This document shows, piece by piece, positions 34,212-40,980 of a stretch of DNA of 64,000 bases. The DNA lies in NCBI GenBank assembly GCA_020853705.1, contig JADYYK010000167.1, forward strand, positions 186,001 through 250,000. Reading direction: 5' to 3'. Origin of the DNA: Deltaproteobacteria bacterium (lineage in GTDB: Bacteria; Myxococcota_A; Polyangia; Haliangiales; JADYYK01). The notes below the pieces were generated by a model. The model saw only the letters and a list, made by a program, of their open reading frames with translations, searched no databases and was not told where the DNA came from. The stretch's first letter is position 1. Every line of letters starts with the position of its first letter. A program made the translations under genes and the position numbers.

Positions 34212-35476
34212 CAGCGCCCCGGCGCACGCCCCTGGATCCGCCGCGCGATGTCCCGGGCGCTCTTGCGCGAGACGCCGCTGTCCGCCGCCAAGCTGGGCCA
34301 GCGCGCCAGCGCGCCCCGGACCTGGTCGACGCAGCCAGCCAGCCAGCGCGGGCTGACGCTGACCTGGCGCGCGACCTCGGTCAGGTGCGCGAGCCCTGGG
34401 GCCGCGCCCTCCCCGGCGACATCCAGCGCATGCTCGCCTCCGGGGCCCGACGAGAAGGTGACGTCGAACGCCGGCGAACAGCGCCATGCACCGTCAGCGT
34501 CCATCAGGAAGGCGTGGTTCTTGGTGTGGTCGTCACGGTTGTGGGCCAGCACGTTGAAGATCATGCGGCGGAACATGCGCTCGACCTCGAGCTGGCTCCT
34601 GGTCAGGAGTCGTGTCGCGTTGAGCAACGCGACGTAGCCGATGCTGGGCAGCCGGTGGTCCGCGTGCAGCAGGCCGCACGCGCTGTGCACGTGGATACGA
34701 CGGTCGCGCTCGCGGTCGAAGCGCGCGGTGCCGAAGTAGCCTGGGCCGGTCCTCGCGGGGAACAGGTGGGTTTCGGCCATGTCGATGCCCGCGGCGCGGG
34801 CCATCTCGGCGTAGGCGTGTTCGATGGCCCCGGCGTCGGGCGGATCGGTGGCGGCGCGGAACTTCACCAGCCAGTGGGTCATCCCGCGCTTGAGCCTGGC
34901 TGAACCGGCGACCAGCCGCTTGCGGTCTGCGCTGCAGGCCACCTGTACCTTGGGGCGGGCACCGCCCGACGAGCCCGCCAGGTCGAGCAGGTGCTCGAGC
35001 AGGTCGCCGGCATCGCCCGCGACGACGGCGCGCACCTCGCTGGCGAGCTGATCGAGGTCGAGCCGCGCGCCCGAGCGGGCGCGTCGCGTCGAGTGGGCCG
35101 GCCGGTAGCACAACGCTCCTGGTCCGCGCCGCCCCACGTGGGCGAGGCGATCGAGGGGCGTCAGCGCCGCGGGCAGGACGCCGAGCTTGGCCAGGCTGCG
35201 CTCCAGCAGCAGGCGCCCCCAGCCGTCGGGCAGGCTGTCATTGAAGAGGCCGAAGAGACCGTCGAAGGGCTCGGGCCCCGCGACCAGCACCCCGGGTCCA
35301 GCTGGCAGCCGCAAGGGCGACAGCGGCAGCGCGCGCTCGAGGAAGGCCGGCTCGTACTCGAACAGCACGCGCCCCCGCTGCCAGGCCAGCCGCCCGACCG
35401 GTCGCATGCCCCGCGGCTCGGCGAGCTCGACGTGCAGCAACCTGATCGGGTCGAGCCGTGCCCGCGCCGCTGTCAT
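34211..35476 (-). CDS. hipA: HipA-like serine/threonine kinase toxin
   Basis: A 421-residue HipA-family kinase. The N-terminal coupling domain contains VGRLAWQRGRVLFEYEPAFL and FGLFNDSLPDGWGRLLLER. The catalytic part has the Gly-rich SSGGARPKVQV, the kinase loop NVLAHNRDDHTKNHAFLMD with the catalytic Asp and Asn, and CSPAFDVTF with the metal-binding Asp. Family members phosphorylate a translation factor or tRNA synthetase and slow growth. It overlaps the antitoxin-like gene upstream by 3-4 bp and the MoaD-MoaE gene downstream by 4 bp, so the three may form one transcript. The coupling domain and active site are intact, so it is probably functional. Confidence 0.9.
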   Translation of the reverse strand: MTAARARLDPIRLLHVELAEPRGMRPVGRLAWQRGRVLFEYEPAFLERALPLSPLRLPAGPGVLVAGPEPFDGLFGLFNDSLPDGWGRLLLERSLAKLGVLPAALTPLDRLAHVGRRGPGALCYRPAHSTRRARSGARLDLDQLASEVRAVVAGDAGDLLEHLLDLAGSSGGARPKVQVACSADRKRLVAGSARLKRGMTHWLVKFRAATDPPDAGAIEHAYAEMARAAGIDMAETHLFPARTGPGYFGTARFDRERDRRIHVHSACGLLHADHRLPSIGYVALLNATRLLTRSQLEVERMFRRMIFNVLAHNRDDHTKNHAFLMDADGAWRCSPAFDVTFSSGPGGEHALDVAGEGAAPGLAHLTEVARQVSVSPRWLAGCVDQVRGALARWPSLAADSGVSRKSARDIARRIQGRAPGR

Positions 35477-35787
35477 CAGCGCCGCCGCCCGCGCACGCGC
35501 CTGGGCGGTGTGGCCAGCATCTCATCGAGCGTGCGCAGCTCCTTCGCGGCCAGCACGGCTGCGAAGCCCTCACCCAGCCCCAGCGCCACCGCGATACGGA
35601 TGAGCCCCTGGAGCGACACCGCCCCGGTGCGCTCGAAGCGCTTCAGGCTCCCGAGGCTGATCCCGGCGCGCGTGGCCAGCCCTTGCTGCGTGAGGTTGGC
35701 CTCCAGCCGCCGCGCCCGCGCCCGCGCCGCCAGGTCCGCCGCGATCGCAGCGGGAGAGACGCTATCAAGGGCCAATATATGAGCCAT
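35476..35787 (-). CDS. hipB: HipB-like XRE antitoxin
   Basis: A 103-residue DNA-binding protein. The Cro/C1-type helix-turn-helix is ARRLEANLTQQGLATRAGIS followed by LGSLKRFERTG. HipB proteins dimerise on operator DNA and restrain HipA. The stop overlaps the hipA ATG (ATGA). The start is uncertain: ATG 35787 is chosen as the last one before the conserved fold, and in-frame ATGs at 35805, 35817 and 35838 lie in an AT-rich stretch that more likely holds the promoter and operator. No ribosome site is clear at any of them. Confidence 0.85.
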   Translation of the reverse strand: MAHILALDSVSPAAIAADLAARARARRLEANLTQQGLATRAGISLGSLKRFERTGAVSLQGLIRIAVALGLGEGFAAVLAAKELRTLDEMLATPPRRVRGRRR

Positions 35788-35820
35788 TGTATGTGAATAG
35801 CGCATGTAGTAGCTCATATA
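35776..35820. promoter_or_regulatory. Inverted-repeat operator candidate of hipBA
   Basis: TATATGAGC (35776-35784) and its exact reverse complement GCTCATATA (35812-35820) are separated by 27 bp in the only strongly AT-rich stretch around. They straddle the hipB start codon region and several -10-like sequences (TACTAT, TATTCA on the minus strand). This fits autoregulation by a HipB dimer, with the two half-sites at a spacing allowing binding on one DNA face or looping. Confidence 0.55.
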
Positions 35821-35901
35821 GTAGCGGTTCACGGTCAATCCGTCGAGCCGAGCCGGCTCTTCGCCGCTGCTGCCGGACTCCGACGGCTCACCCTGCGCCC
35901 G

Positions 35902-36216
35902 TCACTCCGCCGGCTCCGCCCCACGCTTGCGTCCCCGCAACGGCCGCCCTTCGGGCGACACCAGGCTGGTCGCACCGGGCGCCGAGCGCGCCCCCCGCAG
36001 CCGCGGCACGCGCTCGAGCAGGTGCTCCGGCAGCCCCAGCCGGTCGTCCTCCGGCCGCGCGTCCTTGCGCAGCTCGTCGAGCACCAGCGCCACGCCCAGC
36101 CGCACGATGCTGGCCTCGACCACCCGCCGCGCACGCGCCTGCTCCCGCAGCTCCTGCCGCAACGCGGGCGGCAACCGGATCCGAAGGCTGTCCTGCCGAC
36201 CTGCTGACTTGCGCAT
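35902..36216 (-). CDS. Ribbon-helix-helix-like small DNA-binding protein
   Basis: A 104-residue basic protein. Residues 9-50 (DSLRIRLPPALRQELREQAR, then VVEASIVRLGVALVL) fit a ribbon-helix-helix: a short strand, a Pro turn and two helices. The C-terminal half is Arg/Gly/Pro-rich and probably disordered. It could repress its own promoter or the neighbouring units. Just upstream is a 10-bp direct repeat and a hairpin that could be its binding site. No toxin gene is adjacent in the same direction, so an antitoxin role is not supported. The reading frame is supported by frame-specific GC bias and this motif only. Confidence 0.6.
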   Translation of the reverse strand: MRKSAGRQDSLRIRLPPALRQELREQARARRVVEASIVRLGVALVLDELRKDARPEDDRLGLPEHLLERVPRLRGARSAPGATSLVSPEGRPLRGRKRGAEPAE

Positions 36217-36256
36217 ACCCGGTCATCGGCACCGCCGCCGTGCTGTTGCGCCGGGA

Positions 36257-36276
36257 GGCCGACAAAGGCCGACAAA
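36257..36276. repeat. Tandem 10-bp direct repeat GGCCGACAAA
   Basis: Two perfect adjacent copies of GGCCGACAAA lie 41 bp upstream of the RHH-like gene start. A GCCGCA-CCTGA-TGCGGC hairpin (36280-36296) follows immediately. A 10-bp period puts both copies on the same helix face, as expected for an operator. Confidence 0.5.
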
Positions 36277-36288
36277 TTTGCCGCACCT

Positions 36289-36307
36289 GATGCGGCCCCC
36301 ACTATTT
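36289..36307 (+). repeat. Left copy of 19-bp perfect inverted repeat flanking the DUF4157 module
   Basis: GATGCGGCCCCCACTATTT lies here, and its exact reverse complement lies at 40764-40782. Together the copies enclose about 4.5 kb containing the DUF4157 effector candidate and its small partner. The copy overlaps a hairpin next to the RHH-like gene. The similarity ends abruptly at both sides apart from scattered matches. Confidence 0.7.
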
Positions 36308-36513
36308 GCGTGCGAGACGACGATTCAGGGGCGGGTACCGGGGTGTCGCGTCCATGCTCCCCCAGTGGCCAAGGTCGGCGACGCAACAACCGCACCCTCC
36401 TGACGAAGACCGCCGCATGAACCGAAGCGAGCCCATGTTCGAAGACGCGCGCGGTGGCGTGGCTGCGCGGTCGAACGGAGTCCCTCACGCCCGCCGGGGC
36501 TGGTAGACGCGGC

Positions 36514-39500
36514 GTGGCCGGGCGGCGACAGCGCGAGCGCGATGACTACGGCGGGCACCAGGTCGACGAGTATGGCCGTGCGAGCGGGGGCGGCGACCGT
36601 GACGACTACGGCCAGGCCTGGGACTCGGGCTACGGCATGGTGCAGCCGGGCGCGGACGGAGGTCGGTGGCCGGGCCGCCGCGCGCTCACGGACGGGATGG
36701 AGCGGTCGGTCATCCCCAGGATGGAGCAGGCTTTCGGGCAGTCTTTCGGCGATGTGCGCGTGCGCACCGACGAGGCGGCAGCGGACAAGGCCGACCGCAT
36801 GGGGGCGCGAGCCTGGGCCGAGGCCGACGAGATCGGCTTCGCACGCGGCGAGTTTCGCCCCGACACGCGCGAAGGGCTGCACACCATCGCGCACGAGTTC
36901 GCGCACATCGCGCAGGGGCGCGGCGGGACCGGTGGCGAGCTTGGGCCGGTGTCGCTCGGCGCAGCGCGCGGGCGCGCCCGCGATGGCGCCAGCGCCGACG
37001 CCGTCGAGGCCGACGCAGATCGCGCCGCGGACGCCGTGGTCAGCGGCGAGCGCGCCGTGGTCGCCCCCGTCGAGCTGTCGTTCGCGCGCCGCAAGGCGGT
37101 CGCCGCTGCCAGCGCCGGCCCCGAGCCACCACCGCGCGGCAGCGTCTTCATCTCACCCGTCGGCAACGGCTGGATGATGGTGTGGAACGGGGACGACGTG
37201 CGGCGCTGGACCGGCGACGCCCGGGTGCGCGTGCTCGGCGAGCTGGCGCGGACGGTGTTCCCGGGCGCCTCCGAGGCCGTCATCGCCGCGTTCGTGGCCT
37301 CGCCCCGCGGCGTGGTCGAGTGGGGCAGCGGGGCCTTCGACGCGCGCGCCTACCGCGAGCGCGTCCTGCTGGTGCACATCCTGCCCGAGCTGCACGCCGG
37401 CATGCTCGACTGGATGGAGGACAACCACCCCGAGCTGGCCGCGGCCGCGATCAGCCCTGGTTTTCGGCCCGTCGGGGGCGCGGGCGGACGCAAGGGCAGC
37501 CGGGGCAAGGCGCTGGAGGAAGGCGGCGCGGGCAAGGCGGGCGAGCGCCCGGGCGTGGCCAGCAGCGGCCGTGTGGGGCCCGAGACCCGCGCCGGCAGCA
37601 GCCCCGGGGGCGTCGAGGAGGGTGGCAGCAGCGCTGTCGATGCCGCGGAGACTTTCCCGCCCGCCGCGCGCCTGCTGGGGCCCGAGCCCGGCTCGATCCA
37701 CGTCGCGGGCGCCAAGGTGCGCTTCGAGGTGCAGCACGACTTCGACGACCCACGCTACCCGAAGCGCTGGCTGCTCCACGTCCCTGGCCATGCCAGCTAT
37801 CACTGGAAGATCAGTGTGGCGGGGCGGCCAGCGCCGCTCGAGGTCGACACCCCGGACCGCGTCGTGCACCTGCCGCTGGTGTTCGGCCCGGGCCGCTACG
37901 TCTTCGCGGTGACGCCCCGCAGCCGCCACTTCGGGACCTACCCCGAGCTGATCCTGACCCACGCTGTGGAGGTTCACAGCGAGAAGGCGCGCGACCGCGA
38001 GGTCTTCGACGCGTCGCTGCCGGGGTCGCCGTTCGAGCGCAGCGGTGACACGCTGGGTGCACGCGAGGGCGCAGCGGCGCCTACGCCCGAGCGTGAGATC
38101 GCCGGGCTGCGCCACGAGCTGGACGAGGTCGCGGGGGCGGCGAGCGAGCTGTCGCCCGAGGTGCTGAAGCTGTACCGGGCGCAGACCGAGCGCCAGATCA
38201 GGGCGCAGCAGAGGATCGCGAAGCAGCACCAGGGCCAGCAGCCCTACCTTGTGCACGGCACCTTCCTGAGCCGCGAGAACTCGACCTCGGTGCAGCTGAA
38301 GCTGTCGATGTATGCCCAGTTTCGCCAGCTGGACAGCGCGCCGTCGGACAAGACCGCGTGCGTGGTGACGGTGCACGACTCGACCCTGAGTCCGGGGGAG
38401 CCGAAACAGGCCGTAGGCTACGCGATCTCGCACGCGCGTGACCCCGAGGTCGCGCAGGCGGCCGCCGAGGTCGCCGCCCTCGATGAGCTGAAGGCGCAGT
38501 GGCGTAGCCACAACGACTACCCGAACGGCACCCTGCACCTGGCCGTCCAGCTGCAGCACGGCGACCACGCAGTGCGCGAGCTCAGCTTCGACACGAGCAG
38601 CACCTTGCGCACGGTGCGCAGCGTGCTCGGGACGGTCGCGAGCGCGGCGGGGCTGGCGCTGCTGGTGCTGCCCGGCGGCGGGGTGCTGTCGGCGGGCCTG
38701 CTGATCGTCAGCGGCGCCGCGGGCACCGCGAGCACGCTGCTGTCCTTGCAGCACCGCGCAGAGACCGAGGGCGGCCTGCGCGCCGACGGCAAGCTGGCGC
38801 TGGACTTGCTGTCGCTGGCGACCAACTTCGCCAGCGTGGGTGGCTTCACGCAGACCATCCAGCGCGGCTCGGGGCTGGTGCGCGGCATGTACTACGGCTC
38901 GATGGCGGGCCTGGCCGGCGCTCAGGGCTACCTGATCGCGGCCGAGACCAAGGCCGCGGTCGCCGACCTGGAGGCGCAGTTCGCGGTCCAGATCGCGCGC
39001 GCCCCGGAGGCCGAGCGCGAGTCGCTACGCAAGCAGCGCGACCACGCCGTCGCCAGCGCCATCGGCGACGCCATCATCAGCGGCGGCTTCCTGCTGGTGT
39101 CGGTCGCCGGCATCATCAAGGACTCGCTGGCGCGCCGCGGCAGCGACGTGCGCCCCTACGTCGAGGAGGCCGCCCTCAGCGCCTCCCCCGAGCGCATCGC
39201 CGAGCTGCTGCGCAACGACGCCAAGGGCAAGGCCCCGCTGACCGCCGGCGAACGCCGGCTGCTGGAGTCGGTGGCGGGGACGCCGGGGACGCGGACGGCG
39301 GACGGCACGGAGACCTGGCCGGCGACGAAGCAGCCCCCTCCAGAACCTGCGCCGGGGCAGACGTCAGGCCAGGGCACGGGCAGGGTCGAGGAGCGGGTGC
39401 CGGGGCTCTACGAGTCGATCGACCCGGATGCGGTGCCAGAAGGATGGAGGGTGGTAGACGATCCTCCCCACGGCACCAACAAGAACGGCAGGATCCGCAC

Positions 39501-40095
39501 TGACTTCTGGGCTCCGGACGGGACCACCGGCTTCGTCGAGCGCAGGTTCGATCCGACGACAGGGGAGATCACGATGCTGAATGCATTCTTCGACGACAAG
39601 CTGCCGCGCTGGGTCAGCAAGGGCATGCCCCTCAAGCCCGGCCAGGGCACGCCCACACAAGCCTTCTTCACGCTCCGACAGATGCGCCGCGCGGGGTTTG
39701 CCCTGGGGGCGACGAAGAGGGTGAAGATGAGCACGATCCAGAACATCAAGGCCGTACTTCAACTCCATGTGCTGATGAAGAAGGGCGTGCCGTTGAACGA
39801 GGCGGTGACCCAGACCCACTCGTTCACCTACGCACAGACCGCAATGCAACAGGCGGGTAGCATCATGAAGGTCGGAAGTGTCGAGGTCCGGGGAGGCAAG
39901 CGCACGCCTCTTCAGGAGCTGCTCGAGTGGTCCGAGCGGGGATACACCCGCCGCGGAGAGCTCGAACCGGAGATCGTCCGGAAGCACAATGCGATGCTGT
40001 CGGAGCACGGGCTCTCGAGGTCTGACGTGGTCTTGTGGGACTATGACATCATGGTTGATGTCTCCAGCGACACCCCCACCTCGGGGACGCCGTGA
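36514..40095 (+). CDS. DUF4157 (eCIS-associated) polymorphic effector candidate with distinct C-terminal domain
   Basis: About 1,193 residues. The DUF4157 domain spans residues ~62-135: IPRMEQAFGQSFGDVRVRTD, ADEIGFARGEFRPDTREGLH and AHEFAHIAQ, with an intact HExxH at 127-131. DUF4157 is associated with cargo toxins of extracellular contractile injection systems. The middle contains a disordered Gly/Ser-rich linker, beta-rich and coiled-coil parts, and two hydrophobic segments (SAAGLALLVLPGGGVLSAGL, AIISGGFLLVSVAGII). After a Pro-rich linker the last ~230 residues form a separate domain (GFVERRFDPTTGEITMLNAF, TPTQAFFTLRQMRRAGF, RVKMSTIQNIKAVLQL, VVLWDYDIMVDV), probably the toxic part; I do not recognise its fold. 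GTG 36514 is chosen because the resulting MAGRRQRE start resembles MGGRRWKD in the second DUF4157 gene; GTG 36454 is an alternative. Confidence 0.8.
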   Translation: MAGRRQRERDDYGGHQVDEYGRASGGGDRDDYGQAWDSGYGMVQPGADGGRWPGRRALTDGMERSVIPRMEQAFGQSFGDVRVRTDEAAADKADRMGARAWAEADEIGFARGEFRPDTREGLHTIAHEFAHIAQGRGGTGGELGPVSLGAARGRARDGASADAVEADADRAADAVVSGERAVVAPVELSFARRKAVAAASAGPEPPPRGSVFISPVGNGWMMVWNGDDVRRWTGDARVRVLGELARTVFPGASEAVIAAFVASPRGVVEWGSGAFDARAYRERVLLVHILPELHAGMLDWMEDNHPELAAAAISPGFRPVGGAGGRKGSRGKALEEGGAGKAGERPGVASSGRVGPETRAGSSPGGVEEGGSSAVDAAETFPPAARLLGPEPGSIHVAGAKVRFEVQHDFDDPRYPKRWLLHVPGHASYHWKISVAGRPAPLEVDTPDRVVHLPLVFGPGRYVFAVTPRSRHFGTYPELILTHAVEVHSEKARDREVFDASLPGSPFERSGDTLGAREGAAAPTPEREIAGLRHELDEVAGAASELSPEVLKLYRAQTERQIRAQQRIAKQHQGQQPYLVHGTFLSRENSTSVQLKLSMYAQFRQLDSAPSDKTACVVTVHDSTLSPGEPKQAVGYAISHARDPEVAQAAAEVAALDELKAQWRSHNDYPNGTLHLAVQLQHGDHAVRELSFDTSSTLRTVRSVLGTVASAAGLALLVLPGGGVLSAGLLIVSGAAGTASTLLSLQHRAETEGGLRADGKLALDLLSLATNFASVGGFTQTIQRGSGLVRGMYYGSMAGLAGAQGYLIAAETKAAVADLEAQFAVQIARAPEAERESLRKQRDHAVASAIGDAIISGGFLLVSVAGIIKDSLARRGSDVRPYVEEAALSASPERIAELLRNDAKGKAPLTAGERRLLESVAGTPGTRTADGTETWPATKQPPPEPAPGQTSGQGTGRVEERVPGLYESIDPDAVPEGWRVVDDPPHGTNKNGRIRTDFWAPDGTTGFVERRFDPTTGEITMLNAFFDDKLPRWVSKGMPLKPGQGTPTQAFFTLRQMRRAGFALGATKRVKMSTIQNIKAVLQLHVLMKKGVPLNEAVTQTHSFTYAQTAMQQAGSIMKVGSVEVRGGKRTPLQELLEWSERGYTRRGELEPEIVRKHNAMLSEHGLSRSDVVLWDYDIMVDVSSDTPTSGTP

Positions 40096-40622
40096 TGGAG
40101 CGTGCTATCACGATCCTGCGGGACCGGGAGAGCACCAATCCGGCCTATCTCGCTCGCCTGGCGAATGAGCTGACGTTGGCGGGGTGGGCGACAAGCGTGG
40201 TGGACGCATGGGGCGAAGATGTGCTTGGCGGGGGCTTTCTCCTCGTCGAAGGTTGGCCTCCCAGCATTCGCGAACTGTTCGAGGCGGGCCGTCTGACCGA
40301 GCCCAGCCGAGTGGTGGCGCTCGGCATCGACCGCTTCGACTTCTCTCTCCTTGAGGAGTACGGCTTGGCCGGAGCGATCGACCACACGCAGGAGTACGCC
40401 TGGTTTGTGACCCCAGAGAAAGGGGGGCACCACTATGTCTACGGCCACCGCTACGTGGCCGCGCATGCAAAGGCCACAGATGGCAACGACAAGCCGCCAT
40501 TCGCCAGCGAGCGCTACACCATCATGGAGTTCGGGGGCGACAGCTGGCCCAAGGAGTTGGCGCGTTACCTTGACGAGCTACGCGCGCTGGAAGGCGCCGG
40601 CCGCGGGCCGCCGGCTGGCTGA
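40095..40622 (+). CDS. Candidate immunity protein of the first DUF4157 effector
   Basis: A 175-residue soluble protein. ATG 40095 overlaps the effector stop by one base (TGATG); GTG 40092 is an alternative. It is acidic, begins ITILRDRESTNPAYLARLAN and contains WAWFV-like aromatic patches (EYAWFVTPEKGGHHYVYGHRYV). It lacks a signal peptide and any known enzyme motif. A small gene directly coupled to a large protein with a variable C-terminal domain is the classic layout of a polymorphic toxin and its immunity protein, so it probably neutralises the C-terminal domain in the cytoplasm. This is inference from position. A repeat copy and a long non-coding stretch follow. Confidence 0.65.
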   Translation: MERAITILRDRESTNPAYLARLANELTLAGWATSVVDAWGEDVLGGGFLLVEGWPPSIRELFEAGRLTEPSRVVALGIDRFDFSLLEEYGLAGAIDHTQEYAWFVTPEKGGHHYVYGHRYVAAHAKATDGNDKPPFASERYTIMEFGGDSWPKELARYLDELRALEGAGRGPPAG

Positions 40623-40980
40623 GGCATGCGGCGAGGGGGCATCCCCGCCTGGAGCACGGTGCGCGACCGCATCCTGCGGGACTCCGCAAGCCGTAGCAGC
40701 ATGCTGCCGCTATGAAGGCGCCCCGACGACTGGTTCGGCCCGCTCGCTGAGAGGCTGCGCGAAAAATAGTGGGGGCCGCATCCACGGGCGACTTCCCCAA
40801 GTCCATGTGATCACTCACCACGCCAGGCTAGCTGCGGCAAAAATGCGCCCGCATCTGCGCCGCACATCACTTGTTTCCCCTCACAGATTCCGCTACTTGT
40901 TCGATTCCTCGCGTCGGGACGCAACCGCGGAGCGGATGTGGCGATAGCCCATTCGTGACCTCACTGGGGAGAACGAAGCG
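40623..40980. other. Intergenic stretch of 358 bp
   Basis: No convincing gene is present. It holds the right copy of the 19-bp inverted repeat (40764-40782), a weak GC hairpin just after the immunity-like gene (GGGG-CATC-CCC type near 40640) and a less GC-rich segment before the next gene. GGGGAGAACGAAGCG near the end is the ribosome site of the giant lipoprotein gene. No clear -35/-10 pair was found. Confidence 0.5.
40764..40782 (-). repeat. Right copy of 19-bp perfect inverted repeat
   Basis: AAATAGTGGGGGCCGCATC is the exact reverse complement of 36289-36307. It lies 142 bp after the immunity-like gene and 198 bp before the giant lipoprotein gene. Confidence 0.7.

Noticed and set aside
40640..40665. 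GC hairpin after the first immunity-like gene as a terminator
   Set aside because: Only a 3-4 bp stem with bulges and no T run; too weak to annotate.
40435..40947. 170-codon plus frame across the intergenic stretch after the immunity-like gene
   Set aside because: It overlaps the immunity-like gene out of frame, has no motif or ribosome site and runs through the inverted repeat.
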